From an uncultured Prevotellaceae bacterium (GTDB lineage Bacteria; Bacteroidota; Bacteroidia; Bacteroidales; Bacteroidaceae), in the NCBI GenBank assembly GCA_947176535.1, contig CAMWQU010000005.1, positions 1 through 64,000 on the forward strand: a stretch of DNA of 64,000 bases. Reading direction: 5' to 3'. The notes beneath the pieces are model-generated. The model did no database searches. It had not been told where the DNA came from and was given only the letters and a program-made list of their open reading frames with translations. Shown here in pieces: positions 8,445-18,616 of the stretch (position 1 is the stretch's first letter; each line of letters begins with the position of its first letter). Made by a program: the position numbers and the translations under genes.

Positions 8445-9896
8445 ATGGAGAAGAACAACGAACAGGCTTTCCTACAAGAGATAGCCAACAAGAAATACGA
8501 ATACGGATTCACGACGGATGTGCAGACCGACATCATAGAGAAAGGACTTTCCGAGGATGTGGTGCGGCTGATTTCCGAGAAGAAGGGCGAGCCTGAGTGG
8601 CTGCTCGATTTCCGCCTCAAGGCTTTTCGCTACTGGCAGACGTTGGAGGAACCCACGTGGGGACACCTCGACATGCCCCGAATCGACTATCAGGACATTT
8701 CCTACTATGCCGACCCGACGGCGCAGAAATCGCCCGATTCACCGAAGGAAATCGACCCTGAGCTGATGAAAACGTTCGACAAACTGGGCATTCCTTTGGA
8801 AGAACGTCTGGCATTGAGTGGCATAGCGGTGGATGCCGTCATGGACAGCGTCTCCGTGAGGACCACCTTCCGCGAGCGGTTACAAGAGAAAGGCATCATT
8901 TTCTGTTCTATTAGTGAGGCCGTGCGTGAGCATCCCGACCTCGTCCGTCAATATCTCGGCTCCGTAGTTCCTTATCGTGACAATTTCTTTGCGGCACTCA
9001 ACTCCGCAGTTTTCTCCGACGGCTCTTTCGTTTACATTCCCAAGGGCGTGCGTTGTCCCATGGAACTTAGCACTTATTTCCGTATCAATGCCCGTGGCAC
9101 GGGACAGTTCGAGCGTACACTCATCGTTTGCGATGATAACGCCTACGTCTCTTACCTCGAGGGTTGTACGGCTCCCATGCGCGACGAAAACCAACTCCAT
9201 GCCGCCATTGTGGAGATTGTGGTCATGGAAAACGCTGAAGTGAAGTACTCGACCGTGCAGAACTGGTATCCCGGCGACAAGGACGGAAAGGGAGGTGTGT
9301 TGAATCTTGTGACCAAGCGCGGTCATCTGCGCGGTGCAGGTAGCCGTCTGTCGTGGACGCAAGTGGAGACGGGCAGTGCCATCACCTGGAAGTATCCCAG
9401 TTGCGTGCTTTCCGGTGAGGGAAGTCAGGCCGAGTTTTACAGTGTGGCCCTGACCAATAACTTCCAGCAGGCCGACACGGGTACGAAGATGATACATCTG
9501 GGCAAAAACACCCGAAGCACTATCATTAGTAAGGGCATCAGTGCCGGTCACAGTCAGAACTCCTACCGAGGACTGGTGAAAGTCGGTAAGCAGGCCGACG
9601 ATGCCCGCAACTATTCTTCTTGCGACTCTTTGTTGCTCGGCGACAAGTGTGGCGCACATACATTCCCTTACATGGATGTGCAGAACCCTACTGCCGTGGT
9701 CGAGCACGAAGCCACTACCGGAAAGATTTCGGAGGAGCAGCTTTTCTACTGCAATCAACGTGGTATTCCGACTGAGGAGGCCGTAGGACTCATCGTTAAT
9801 GGCTATGCCAAGGATGTGCTCAACAAACTCCCCATGGAATTTGCCGCTGAGGCTCAGAAGCTGCTCGGTGTGAGCCTTGAAGGTGCCGTTGGCTGA
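8445..9896 (+). CDS. sufB: Fe-S cluster assembly scaffold SufB
   Basis: 483 residues, full length. SufB forms the SufBC2D scaffold on which Fe-S clusters are built in the cytosol. The family core is clear: [32 protein letters not shown], the conserved YLEGCTAP with its Cys, the long beta-helix, and the C-terminal [27 protein letters not shown]. Its partners SufC, SufD and SufS are encoded 10-15 kb away on the opposite strand, which is unusual because the four are normally adjacent. A deoxynucleoside kinase gene follows instead of sufC. Confidence 0.97.
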   Translation: MEKNNEQAFLQEIANKKYEYGFTTDVQTDIIEKGLSEDVVRLISEKKGEPEWLLDFRLKAFRYWQTLEEPTWGHLDMPRIDYQDISYYADPTAQKSPDSPKEIDPELMKTFDKLGIPLEERLALSGIAVDAVMDSVSVRTTFRERLQEKGIIFCSISEAVREHPDLVRQYLGSVVPYRDNFFAALNSAVFSDGSFVYIPKGVRCPMELSTYFRINARGTGQFERTLIVCDDNAYVSYLEGCTAPMRDENQLHAAIVEIVVMENAEVKYSTVQNWYPGDKDGKGGVLNLVTKRGHLRGAGSRLSWTQVETGSAITWKYPSCVLSGEGSQAEFYSVALTNNFQQADTGTKMIHLGKNTRSTIISKGISAGHSQNSYRGLVKVGKQADDARNYSSCDSLLLGDKCGAHTFPYMDVQNPTAVVEHEATTGKISEEQLFYCNQRGIPTEEAVGLIVNGYAKDVLNKLPMEFAAEAQKLLGVSLEGAVG

Positions 9897-9962
9897 GGCT
9901 TTCCCGTGACGACCGAATAGATACAAATCCTACTAATACATACAACTTTTTCATAGACTATT

Positions 9963-10586
9963 ATGCACATCGCTATTGCCGGAAATATTGGTTGCGGAAA
10001 AACCACACTGACCAAGATGCTTGCCAAACGCTACGGATGGACACCGCAGTTCGAGTCCGTGGAGAATAATCCCTACCTTGCGGACTACTATGCCGATATG
10101 GCGCGGTGGTCGTTTAACCTCCAAATCTATTTCCTCAACAAGCGATTCCGTGACGTTGTGGAAATATCCAAATCCCAGAATTACATCATTCAGGACCGGA
10201 CGATATTCGAGGATGCCTGCATCTTTGCTCCCAACCTGCACAACAAAGGGCTGATGAGCGACCGTGACTTTGAGAATTATTGTGAACTCTTCGATCTCAT
10301 GATGTCGCTCGTGCGCCTACCCGACCTTATGATATACATTCGCTCGTCCATCTCCAATCTTGTTTCCCAGATTCAGAAACGGGGAAGAAGCTACGAGCAG
10401 TCGATACAGATTGACTATTTGCAGGGTTTGAATGACCTTTATGAGGACTGGATAGCTTCGTACAAGGGGCCGTTGCTTGTGGTCGATGGCGACACCTGCA
10501 AGTTCGGGGACGATGCCAAGGCTTTCCAGACGATTACCGACCGCATAGACTCAAACTTGTATGGACTGTTTCCGCTGGGGAATTAG
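9963..10586 (+). CDS. Deoxynucleoside kinase (deoxyadenosine/deoxyguanosine kinase type)
   Basis: 207 residues, the usual size. These cytosolic enzymes phosphorylate deoxynucleosides with ATP in nucleotide salvage. The P-loop GNIGCGKT is at residues 7-14, the family ExS/Q-like substrate region is FESVENNPYLADYY, the DR[S/T]-type catalytic motif is QDRTIFEDA, and the lid is RGRSYEQSI. Substrate preference cannot be read directly. The 3' end converges on hsdR with only 18 bases between and no visible terminator. The gene lies just inside one end of the segment that seems to have been inverted. Confidence 0.92.
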   Translation: MHIAIAGNIGCGKTTLTKMLAKRYGWTPQFESVENNPYLADYYADMARWSFNLQIYFLNKRFRDVVEISKSQNYIIQDRTIFEDACIFAPNLHNKGLMSDRDFENYCELFDLMMSLVRLPDLMIYIRSSISNLVSQIQKRGRSYEQSIQIDYLQGLNDLYEDWIASYKGPLLVVDGDTCKFGDDAKAFQTITDRIDSNLYGLFPLGN

Positions 10587-10604
10587 GTTCATGCCAATAC
10601 AAAA

Positions 10605-13600
10605 CTATTGGTGTCCTGTATTCTTAAATCTCTCAACAAATGCCATAATCCTTTGGAATACTTTATGCTTTTTTGTCAAGTACATCGGATTCAATGGACT
10701 CATCTTTGGTAGGATGCTATTGAAATCTGTTCCGTTTTCGCTAACAAATCCGCGTTTTAAGGAGACTGCAATATATCGCTTTGCATTTTCTTCATTTAGG
10801 TTCTCTGATGCAATTAAATCGGCAATTTCTTGTTCCTTTCTGCATTGTGCGTATTTATGGAACGATTCTATAATACTTTCCTTATCTGTAATAGTATCTA
10901 TATTTGTCTCGTTAATAAAGTCTACAATAAGACTCTCTTTTGCTCTATTCCCCATACTGGATCGAATTACTCCACGTATCTCTTCTATAAGTGATGATTT
11001 GTCCTCCATCTTTTTGTTATGCTCAAAAATCAACTCAAGGATGTAGTCCAAATTTATTTCTTGGGACTTGAGCAGATCAATCTCAAAGACTACATCATCC
11101 CAATCAATATTGGATTTCTCCGTAGCAGCACTTTCTTTTGCACGTCTTAGCCAATCTCTAATATCATTGTAAGTAGACTTGTAGTCCTGAACTTCTCGCT
11201 CACTCAGCATCTCTATCTGCTGCATATCCTTAATATCCTCGTCTGTCACAAAATAAGTGCTTTTGAATACTTCAACAGCATTGAGGTCATTTAAGTCTAC
11301 TGTTTGCAATGCTTTAAGATATGTATATTCATCATAGTTCTGCAAGATATTTTCTATCCGTAAGTACTCACCAAATAATTTAGAAAAATCCTTTTTGTCC
11401 TGCTCCGTCTCTATTTCATTCACATTGGGAAATTTCTCGCTCAACTCTTTTACAACTTCAATATATCCTCTGCGAGTTTCCCCTGAAATGACATCCTTAA
11501 ATCCTTCCAAATACTCCTTATAGCTCTTTTCAAGCACTACATTCCAGGTATTGTCATCTCCAAATAAAGTTATGGCATCAATAGTATGTTGCTCTAAATC
11601 TCTGAAGGTAACAATATTACCAAATGTCTTTGTCGCATCGTAAATTCGGTTTGTTCGAGAGAATGCCTGAATGAGTCCATGGAAACGAAGATTTTTATCA
11701 ACAAACAGTGTATTTAAGGCAGGCGCATCAAAACCAGTAAGGAACATTCCAACGACAATAACAAGATCAACCTCTCTATTTTTAACCCTTTTGGCTAAAT
11801 CCCGGTAGTAATTCTGAAACTCTCTGCTATCAATTCCATAACTTGTTTGGAACATCGCATTATAGTCCTTGATCGCATTCGTCAAGAATTCTTTGGCACT
11901 AAGATTCATTGCTGTTGGTTCGAAATTCTCATCTATGATCTCACCAATGGCAGACTGTTCCTCATTAGCTGCAAATGAAAAAATAGTTGCTATCTTTAAC
12001 TGCTTTTCAGAGTCTTTCTGTAGCTTGTTTAATTCCTCATAGTAACACTTGGCCGCATCTACACTGCTAACGGCAAACATTGCGTTAAAGCCTTTATTTT
12101 CCCCAATGCCTCTATGTGTCTTTATCCTAAAATTATCCAATATGTATTGAGATATCTCTTTGATACGTGCAGGATGAAGCAGTGCAGATTTATTTTCCGC
12201 AGCACTTAGTTTCTTCTCATCCTGTTCTGCCTCGATATCCTTAAAACGAGGCCGGACATTGTTATAATCAACTTTGAATTTTAGAACTTTCTCATCCCGA
12301 ATAGCATCTGTAATGACATACGAGTGCAATTCTGTTCCGAATACACTTGCGGTAGTTTTCGCTCCCAGTGCATTTTTCTTGAGGATAGGAGTGCCGGTAA
12401 ATCCAAACTGATAGTATTTCTTGAATTTCTTCTTTAATTGTTTCTGGGCCTCACCAAATTGTGAACGATGTGCCTCGTCAAAAATAAAGACGACTTGTTT
12501 CTGATAGATAGGTAAATCATTCTTACTCTTCATCAGATTATTTAGTTTCTGAATCGTTGTAATAATGATCTTGTTATCGTTTTTATCTATATTTCGCTCC
12601 AATCCCGCAGTATTTTCAGAACCATTAACGCTGTCAGGAGAGAATCGTTGATATTCTTTCATTGTTTGATAGTCGAGGTCTTTTCTATCAACAACAAAAA
12701 ATACCTTATCTATGAAATCGAGTTGAGTGGCTAACCTTGCAGCCTTAAAGCTGGTGAGAGTCTTGCCGGAACCAGTTGTATGCCAGATATAACCACCGCC
12801 TTCTGTCGTAGACCACTTTTTGGCCTGATATGCACCTTTAATTTTCCACAATATTCTTTCTGCTGCGGCAATCTGATAAGGTCTCATAACCAACAGGGTA
12901 TTGTTAGAATCAAATACAGCGTATGTGAATATCACGTTTAAGAGCGTATTCTTCTGAAAGAATGTTGCGGTAAAATCTTTCAGGTCTTTAATCAATATAT
13001 TCTTTTTTGCCGTAGCCCAATTCATTGTAAAATCAAAACTGTTCTTGTTTCGCTCTACTGTGTTGGCAAAATATCGGCTGTCCGTCCCGTTGGAAATGAC
13101 AAAGACCTGAATGTATTTGTACAACGAGTTGTTAGAGTTAAAACTTTCTTTAGAATAACGATGTACCTGATTGAAGGCTTCTTTGATGGCTACACCTCGC
13201 TTTTTCAGTTCTACCTGAACCAAAGGCAAGCCATTAACTAAGATAGTTACATCATACCGATTTATATGCAAACCCTCTTGGGTAAACTGCGATATAACTT
13301 GCACTTTGTTTCTGGTCAGATTTTGTTTATCTACCAAATAGATGTTTTTTATATGGCCGTCATCGAAAACAAAGTCATATATATAATCATCTTGTAGTTT
13401 TCTTGTTTTCTCAACAAGAGTATCACTTGATCTATCCAAATACTCCTCAACATATCTTTTCCACTCCTTATTTGTAAAGACGACATCGTTAAGTAGCTGA
13501 AGTTGCATTCTTGCATTAGCAAGTAACGCACCGGGTGTATTGAGATCGGGCAGATACTCATAGCCTTGATTTATCAAATCTTGAATAAATTCATGTTCTA

Positions 13601-13712
13601 AGGAAGCCTCTGTTTGATAACCGGCAGAAGGCTCATTGAGTACAGAGTACTTCTCAAAGTCATCCAATACGATGAAGTTATTTGATTCAGCAATGGTATT
13701 ATACTGTGCCAT
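10605..13712 (-). CDS. hsdR: Type I restriction enzyme, R subunit (HsdR)
   Basis: 1035 residues. HsdR is the motor and nuclease subunit of a type I restriction complex; it translocates unmodified DNA with ATP and cuts at a distance. The N-terminal PD-(D/E)xK nuclease is visible as D154 ([10 protein letters not shown]) and E168-L-K170 (VQVELKKRG). The helicase part has Walker A TTGSGKT (about 312-318), a DEAH box ([13 protein letters not shown]) and SF2 motifs such as GFTGTPI and FSRTNRIYD. The start overlaps the end of the PrrC-like gene by 14 bases. It is the last gene of the five-gene operon and is AT-rich compared with flanking genes. Confidence 0.95.
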   Translation of the reverse strand: MAQYNTIAESNNFIVLDDFEKYSVLNEPSAGYQTEASLEHEFIQDLINQGYEYLPDLNTPGALLANARMQLQLLNDVVFTNKEWKRYVEEYLDRSSDTLVEKTRKLQDDYIYDFVFDDGHIKNIYLVDKQNLTRNKVQVISQFTQEGLHINRYDVTILVNGLPLVQVELKKRGVAIKEAFNQVHRYSKESFNSNNSLYKYIQVFVISNGTDSRYFANTVERNKNSFDFTMNWATAKKNILIKDLKDFTATFFQKNTLLNVIFTYAVFDSNNTLLVMRPYQIAAAERILWKIKGAYQAKKWSTTEGGGYIWHTTGSGKTLTSFKAARLATQLDFIDKVFFVVDRKDLDYQTMKEYQRFSPDSVNGSENTAGLERNIDKNDNKIIITTIQKLNNLMKSKNDLPIYQKQVVFIFDEAHRSQFGEAQKQLKKKFKKYYQFGFTGTPILKKNALGAKTTASVFGTELHSYVITDAIRDEKVLKFKVDYNNVRPRFKDIEAEQDEKKLSAAENKSALLHPARIKEISQYILDNFRIKTHRGIGENKGFNAMFAVSSVDAAKCYYEELNKLQKDSEKQLKIATIFSFAANEEQSAIGEIIDENFEPTAMNLSAKEFLTNAIKDYNAMFQTSYGIDSREFQNYYRDLAKRVKNREVDLVIVVGMFLTGFDAPALNTLFVDKNLRFHGLIQAFSRTNRIYDATKTFGNIVTFRDLEQHTIDAITLFGDDNTWNVVLEKSYKEYLEGFKDVISGETRRGYIEVVKELSEKFPNVNEIETEQDKKDFSKLFGEYLRIENILQNYDEYTYLKALQTVDLNDLNAVEVFKSTYFVTDEDIKDMQQIEMLSEREVQDYKSTYNDIRDWLRRAKESAATEKSNIDWDDVVFEIDLLKSQEINLDYILELIFEHNKKMEDKSSLIEEIRGVIRSSMGNRAKESLIVDFINETNIDTITDKESIIESFHKYAQCRKEQEIADLIASENLNEENAKRYIAVSLKRGFVSENGTDFNSILPKMSPLNPMYLTKKHKVFQRIMAFVERFKNTGHQ

Positions 13713-14805
13713 TTTGTTCTTCTTTATAATAATTGTTATCTACGAGATGTCTCAATAATAGCTTTAATGTTTGCTTCTCAGGTTCAGTCGGATCCGGAAT
13801 CGCCTCGTTTGATAATGTGGAATGACTGGTGAACTGAATGATTCTATTATAATATGTTTTTTTATCATCAGGCAACAAATCAGACCACTGTGGATATCCT
13901 AAAAAGTTCGCAGTTTTCTCATAAAGATTGCGCAGAAGCATAAAATGGAACTTTTGAATACTATTACTATCAGTAGCCTCTTGAAGTACTTGTATCAAAT
14001 AATGATGATATGAAAAACTTCTGTTGGAGTCCCCTTTCTTCTCCTGCAGATCGTAAGTACCATCCTCATTCTTATGGAGCATATAACAAATTTTGTTTCC
14101 GATTTCATTAAAAAGGACGTTAAAGAACAACGGGTTATGTGTAGAAACTATAAAATTCAACCCATTCGACTTCTTTATAAGGCTTCCTAAGTTTACGGCC
14201 AACTCTATTAGATGATTCTCGTCTAAAGAACTTACAGGGTCATCAATAAATACATATTCGAGATTGTCAAATTGATTATTGTCGCGCATGGCAGGTTCTG
14301 ACTCGCTAAGCACCTCAACAACTTGTTCGAGTAAGCTATAAAACACGCACCAGACCAAGCAGCTTTCTTCTCCCTTTGAGATTTTAATATTATCAACATC
14401 TTCCTCATTTCCACCCTCTATTGAGAATGAAATTTCACTATATTCCTCATTAAAGCGAGGTGTTAGTTTATCATTAGTATAATGTTGGAAATGCGTTATA
14501 ATGCGCTGCTCTTGTCCCTGGTCCTTGAAAATCCAGTCCGTAAAGTTATTGGGGCGTATGATTAACTTTCTGTTTCTATCTCCGTCCAAATCATTGTCCC
14601 AATAGAACAAATCTTCCGTAAAAGCATTATAATAAAGAACTTTTATAAGCTGATCTTCCTCTTCTCCTTCGTTTTTGGGTGCCACCAATTCCCGAAATTC
14701 ACGAGAAAGGCGTGTCTTTCCAACACCATTAAAGGCATATATCAATTGAACCTTTTTATTGGCATCTTTAAGCTTTTGGGCTATTTCTCTTAATGTCTTT
14801 CCCAT
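13699..14805 (-). CDS. Putative PrrC-like anticodon nuclease (ABC-type ATPase plus C-terminal RxxxE...H domain)
   Basis: 368 residues. The N-terminal ABC-type ATPase (about 15-240) has Walker A AFNGVGKT (24-31), a signature-like SKGEE (153-157), Walker B/D-loop [12 protein letters not shown] (184-195) and switch His223 in STHN. The C-terminal domain carries R292, E296 and H328. This Arg-x3-Glu-x31-His layout matches my recollection of the PrrC catalytic triad (Arg320, Glu324, His356 in E. coli). PrrC cuts the tRNA-Lys anticodon loop when its partner type I restriction enzyme is disabled by phage. Gene order hsdM-hsdS-this-hsdR also matches the prr locus. It is slightly shorter than E. coli PrrC (about 396) and lacks the long coiled coil of RloC. 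The alternative is a generic AAA/OLD-like ATPase. The start overlaps the hsdS stop (TAATG). Confidence 0.6.
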   Translation of the reverse strand: MGKTLREIAQKLKDANKKVQLIYAFNGVGKTRLSREFRELVAPKNEGEEEDQLIKVLYYNAFTEDLFYWDNDLDGDRNRKLIIRPNNFTDWIFKDQGQEQRIITHFQHYTNDKLTPRFNEEYSEISFSIEGGNEEDVDNIKISKGEESCLVWCVFYSLLEQVVEVLSESEPAMRDNNQFDNLEYVFIDDPVSSLDENHLIELAVNLGSLIKKSNGLNFIVSTHNPLFFNVLFNEIGNKICYMLHKNEDGTYDLQEKKGDSNRSFSYHHYLIQVLQEATDSNSIQKFHFMLLRNLYEKTANFLGYPQWSDLLPDDKKTYYNRIIQFTSHSTLSNEAIPDPTEPEKQTLKLLLRHLVDNNYYKEEQNGTV

Positions 14806-16016
14806 TATGCACTTAATTTATATTTAGGGAATGATAATAACTTGTTTCTGTAATACTCGTATTGCTGCCGTCGAGCGGCAATCTCTGCTGGCAGTCCCTC
14901 CGAAATATCGTTTACCAATGTCTCTAACTTATCCAATATAGCGACGATGCGCTGTTGCTCTTCCATTGAAGGTATGGGGATAGTAACCTCTCCAAAACGC
15001 TTTTTGGAAACATTGAATCGTGTTACACCGCTTGCTGTCTTTACAATTTGTTTTCGCACATCTTCACTGCGGAATAAAAATTTCAAAAAATCCGGCAACA
15101 ACAATGTTCTATCATTCAATCGAAAACCGAAGCAAAAACTATTAAGATATAACTCGTCTTTTGTTTGTGTAGTCATCACAGAGGACATTCCGCACTCATC
15201 AGGGGTCTCCGACGAACCGGTAAATACGACGTCGCCGTATTCTATTTTGTTCTGTTTCTCTCCTGCAACTATTCTTACCATATCATTTATATCCGTATCT
15301 ATGGCAATGTTGGAATAGACATTCATGTAAGTCACAAACTTGGCATTACCATTTGTAAAATCATTTTTGTTTTTACCGGTAAGTCCTCCGTAAAACACAC
15401 CTAAATCACTTAATTTACACCATTTTATATCTTCACAACACCCCTCGAAATTATTAAAAGTCAGCAATTTATCGCGATAGCATTCATATTGTTTCTGCCT
15501 CGCTTGCAGCTCCGCTTGCAGCTCCGCTGCATATTCCGCGAAGCGGTCGAGAATTTTTATTATTTCTTCTTGTATTTCTGGATGAGGAAGAGGTATTTGT
15601 ATATTTTTTAAATTTTCTTGGTTAATTTTCGGAGGAGTACCCCTTACAATTTTGGAAACATCTTGAACTTGCAGAGCATAATAAACATATCGCAAACTAT
15701 TTGAATCTTTTGCTCTCAAAATATGTGCATGATTATTTACCCAGATTTTCCCTACAGCCCAATTTAATACAGGAGAGTTATCCTTATTTATTACACTCCC
15801 ATCCTCACCTACAAGCAAAAACGTTCCATCAAATATATAGTTCGCTATATAGTCTTGTATTCCATTAGCCCCATAATAGGGGTAATTACCTTTTATTCGC
15901 TTTGATTTTGATATAGGTTTCCTTTGAGCATCTAGAATATCACATACTTCGCTTATTGGCTTATACTCCACACCATTGGGACAAAGTTCTTGTATCAGTT
16001 CCTGTAATTTACTCAT
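14805..16016 (-). CDS. hsdS: Type I restriction enzyme specificity subunit (HsdS)
   Basis: 403 residues. HsdS reads the bipartite DNA target and guides both methylation and cleavage. It has two target-recognition domains (about 15-145 and 195-345), each followed by a helical spacer: the first ends PEIQEEIIKILDRF, the second MEEQQRIVAILDKLETLV. The central spacer holds two copies of Glu-Leu-Gln-Ala (residues 165-172), encoded by a perfect 12-bp duplication. This resembles the four-residue linker repeats of EcoR124-type enzymes, in which repeat number sets the gap between half-sites. Both ends overlap the neighbouring genes by 1-4 bases. Confidence 0.94.
   Translation of the reverse strand: MSKLQELIQELCPNGVEYKPISEVCDILDAQRKPISKSKRIKGNYPYYGANGIQDYIANYIFDGTFLLVGEDGSVINKDNSPVLNWAVGKIWVNNHAHILRAKDSNSLRYVYYALQVQDVSKIVRGTPPKINQENLKNIQIPLPHPEIQEEIIKILDRFAEYAAELQAELQARQKQYECYRDKLLTFNNFEGCCEDIKWCKLSDLGVFYGGLTGKNKNDFTNGNAKFVTYMNVYSNIAIDTDINDMVRIVAGEKQNKIEYGDVVFTGSSETPDECGMSSVMTTQTKDELYLNSFCFGFRLNDRTLLLPDFLKFLFRSEDVRKQIVKTASGVTRFNVSKKRFGEVTIPIPSMEEQQRIVAILDKLETLVNDISEGLPAEIAARRQQYEYYRNKLLSFPKYKLSA
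15501..15524 (-). repeat. Two 12-bp tandem repeats in the HsdS spacer
   Basis: The 12-bp unit cgcttgcagctc (plus strand) occurs twice in a row, then decays into cgctgc. On the coding strand each unit encodes Glu-Leu-Gln-Ala. Gain or loss of a unit keeps the reading frame and lengthens or shortens the helix between the two recognition domains. Confidence 0.85.
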
Positions 16017-16642
16017 ACCTCGTCCTCCTTCGATTCTGTTTTAACACTTGATTTCTTGATGCGCTTGACAGTATGTTTTATTTTCCCGATAAAGAAGTTC
16101 AGTTCTAATGTGGATTCTGTTTCTGAAGTTTCCAAATCCGGCATTACTATATCAGACAGCACTTTGCCAAAATGCTGCATTTTTGTTGCTTGTTTCTTTG
16201 AATCCGTTTCTTTATGCAAATCGACCAGCTCACGCTTTAAATTCCTGACTTGCGTGAAAGTCTCAATGATGGCAAATGTGACATTTAGGGCGTTTTTGCT
16301 TCTCAAGATAGTGGCAAGCATATATAGGCCCTTTTCTGTAAAGACCTTTGGGAGTGTTCTGCTCTTGGAAGAAAGTTTTGTGGTCGAACATTTCGACCGC
16401 AAAACAGCCATCTCCTCAGAAGACAGGACAAACATATAATCTTCCGGAAATTTATCAGGATTATTACGTACCGCCTCATTGACTCGCTTTGTCTCAACAC
16501 CATAAAGGTTGGCCACATCTGCATCGGCTATTACCGGTATATCCCTAATTACTACGATGCGATCCCGAACATCTGTCAGAAGTTCGGGGTTTAATTCTGT
16601 TCTATGTTTCGTAATACTCAACTCTTTCTGCTGTCTGCTCAT
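16013..16642 (-). CDS. ORF6N domain protein inside the type I RM operon
   Basis: 209 residues. The N-terminal half (about 20-110: [45 protein letters not shown]) is an ORF6N domain, a DNA-binding fold first described in phage and large DNA virus proteins. The second half is helical and basic ([21 protein letters not shown], then [19 protein letters not shown]), probably a coiled coil and tail. Both ends overlap neighbours by ATGA, so it is translated as part of the operon between hsdM and hsdS. Its job is unknown; a regulator of the island or an accessory DNA-binding partner is possible. Confidence 0.85.
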   Translation of the reverse strand: MSRQQKELSITKHRTELNPELLTDVRDRIVVIRDIPVIADADVANLYGVETKRVNEAVRNNPDKFPEDYMFVLSSEEMAVLRSKCSTTKLSSKSRTLPKVFTEKGLYMLATILRSKNALNVTFAIIETFTQVRNLKRELVDLHKETDSKKQATKMQHFGKVLSDIVMPDLETSETESTLELNFFIGKIKHTVKRIKKSSVKTESKEDEV

Positions 16643-18198
16643 AGTTCGTCTTCCTCCAATTCTGCGACAATCTTGTCTATCTCTGTACGCAACTCGTTCT
16701 CTCTGGCCACAATGCGGCGGATTCGCTCATTCAGCTCTTTTATGTCAGTCTTCGGGCGGGTGTCCTCAACTTCAATGTAACTGCTCACTGATAGATTATA
16801 ATCATTTTCGGCAATCACTTTATTGTCGATGGATTTAGCAACATAGTCGATGTTCTCCTTGGCATCGAAGATTCCGATAATCCTGTCTATATGCTTATCC
16901 TCAAGTATATTGTTATTCGTCTCTTTGGTAAAGAAGCCCTCACCGCTTGCATTTATGAACTGGACAGTGGTGTCATTGCCCTTGCTTTTTGAAAGTACCA
17001 GAATGTTTACAGCTATAGATGTACCATAGAATAAGTTGGAAGGTAACGAAATAATGGTTTTCACATAGTTGTTATCCACCAGATATTTCCTGATTTTCTG
17101 CTCGGCTCCTCCGCGATAGAAGATGCCGGGGAAACATACTATTGCAGCTTTTCCTCTACCTGAAAGATAGCTCAGTGCGTGTAACACAAAAGCAAAATCT
17201 GCTTTTGATTTAGGAGCTAAGACACCCGCTGGAGCGAACCGGTCATCGTTTATTAAAGTTGGGTCATCAGAACCGTCCCAACTTACAGAATAAGGAGGGT
17301 TGGAAACAATTGCATCAAATGGCTTGTCGTCACCAAACTGAGGATCCCGAAGAGTGTTTCCCAATGCAATATGAAATTTGTCGTAGTTGATGTTGTGCAG
17401 GAACATATTCATACGAGCCAAGTTGTACGTTGTATGATTTATCTCCTGACCGAAGAATCCCTCTTCAATTATATGTTCGTCAAACTGCTTTTTAGCTTGT
17501 AGCAGTAAGGAACCGGAACCCGCAGCCGGGTCGTAAATCTTATTGATTGCAGTTTGATTATGTAAGGCCAACCGGGCAATCAGTTTTGATACACACTGAG
17601 GAGTAAAGAACTCACCGCCTGACTTTCCTGCATTTGCAGCATAGTTGTGTATCAGGAATTCATAGGCATCGCCAAACAAGTCTATCTGGTTGTCCTCGAA
17701 ACTGCCAAAGTTCAATCTTTCAACGCCTTTTATGACGGCAGCCAAACGGCTGTTCTTGTCCTCAACGGTATTGCCCAGTCGGGTGCTTGTCGTATCGAAA
17801 TCGGCAAACAGCCCTTTGATGTTGTTTTCCGAATCGTAGCCGACAGCAGACGCCTCAATGGAGGTGAAGATGTTTTTCAGGTCTGTATTCAGATTCGGAT
17901 TGTTCCCCGCTGCCTTTGCTACATTCTCAAAAAGTTGGCTTGGATAGATGAAATATCCCTTGGTCTTGATGGCATCGTCCTTTATCTCGGGAGTTATGAC
18001 GCTGTCCGGCAGGCTTGCATAATCAATGCTTTCGTCCCCTCCCTCAATGTAGTCGGCAAAATTTTCGCTGATAAAGCGATAAAACAATGTGCCTAAGACA
18101 AACTGCTTAAAGTCCCATCCATCAACAGCCCCACGTACGTCATTTGCTATTTTCCATATTTGAGCTTGTAATTGAGCTCTTTGTGTATTGCTTGTCAT
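16639..18198 (-). CDS. hsdM: Type I restriction enzyme methylase subunit (HsdM)
   Basis: 519 residues from the ATG at 18198 ([15 protein letters not shown]); an in-frame ATG 33 bases upstream is less likely. HsdM transfers methyl groups from S-adenosylmethionine to adenine in the target read by HsdS. The N-terminal HsdM_N helical domain (about 1-140) precedes the methyltransferase fold with motif [14 protein letters not shown] and the N6-adenine motif IV NPPY ([13 protein letters not shown]). It heads the operon and has its own TACCTTTG promoter. Confidence 0.95.
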   Translation of the reverse strand: MTSNTQRAQLQAQIWKIANDVRGAVDGWDFKQFVLGTLFYRFISENFADYIEGGDESIDYASLPDSVITPEIKDDAIKTKGYFIYPSQLFENVAKAAGNNPNLNTDLKNIFTSIEASAVGYDSENNIKGLFADFDTTSTRLGNTVEDKNSRLAAVIKGVERLNFGSFEDNQIDLFGDAYEFLIHNYAANAGKSGGEFFTPQCVSKLIARLALHNQTAINKIYDPAAGSGSLLLQAKKQFDEHIIEEGFFGQEINHTTYNLARMNMFLHNINYDKFHIALGNTLRDPQFGDDKPFDAIVSNPPYSVSWDGSDDPTLINDDRFAPAGVLAPKSKADFAFVLHALSYLSGRGKAAIVCFPGIFYRGGAEQKIRKYLVDNNYVKTIISLPSNLFYGTSIAVNILVLSKSKGNDTTVQFINASGEGFFTKETNNNILEDKHIDRIIGIFDAKENIDYVAKSIDNKVIAENDYNLSVSSYIEVEDTRPKTDIKELNERIRRIVARENELRTEIDKIVAELEEDEL

Positions 18199-18288
18199 TA
18201 TTGTTTTTAGAATTTTATATAACCGATTCAATGTCGGTCATATGCGTTGTTTGTTTTTTTCTATTTGTATTCTTATGGTATTACGATA

Positions 18289-18296
18289 CAAAGGTA
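18289..18296 (-). promoter_or_regulatory. -7 box of the restriction-modification operon
   Basis: TACCTTTG on the minus strand matches TAnnTTTG and would start the hsdM transcript with a leader of about 80-90 bases. Confidence 0.65.
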
Positions 18297-18458
18297 TAAA
18301 ATATTTTGCAATAGGAGGCTAGAAGAGAACATAAAATATGTTGTCCTGTATGGTGTAACGTGCAGTTATTCAATTAAAATAAAAAATGTAAAATTTCTGC
18401 CTCTTTTAGATGGATTTTGAACCTATTGGTAACTGAGCGTCTGGGGAAATAACAGCAA

Positions 18459-18507
18459 AAAGAATCGGCTGCCCGGAATGAGGTTCCGGTTTCTTTACCG
18501 ATTCTTT
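18459..18507 (-). terminator. Nested hairpin terminator after queC
   Basis: An outer perfect 10-bp stem (18459-18468 with 18498-18507, AAAGAATCGG/CCGATTCTTT) encloses an inner 6-bp stem (18473-18478 with 18484-18489). Read on the minus strand the stem runs directly into TTTTT, as expected for an intrinsic terminator of the queC transcript. Confidence 0.65.
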
Positions 18508-18534
18508 ACGTCGTCGGACTCTCGACAATACTAT

Positions 18535-18602
18535 GGACGGAGCTCCGTCCCGCTATGGACGAGGCGCAGTCCCGGGCGGGACTAAGGCTCGTCCATAGCG
18601 GG
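18535..18602. repeat. GGACGAG-family hairpin element, copy 2
   Basis: It starts with a perfect 16-base palindrome (GGACGGAGCTCCGTCC, 18535-18550). It continues with 15-base arms CCCGCTATGGACGAG (18549-18563) and its complement (18588-18602), around a small AGTCCC/GGGACT hairpin (18568-18583). The core sequence is shared with 3033-3054 and, altered, with 52279-52316. It lies 14 bases beyond the queC stop. Confidence 0.8.
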
Positions 18603-18616
18603 GCTGTTTTAAGGGC

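Larger units (their letters stand above)
18199..18616. other. Non-coding stretch between queC and hsdM
   Basis: No gene is visible in these 418 bases. From hsdM outward they hold the hsdM leader and promoter (to about 18296), an AT-rich tract without clear signals (18300-18450), a nested hairpin that can terminate queC (18459-18507), and a copy of the GGACGAG hairpin family (18535-18602). Confidence 0.7.

Noticed and set aside
10587-10604. Frameshift or lost gene at the dNK-hsdR junction
   Set aside because: Both genes are full length and simply converge with an 18-base gap.
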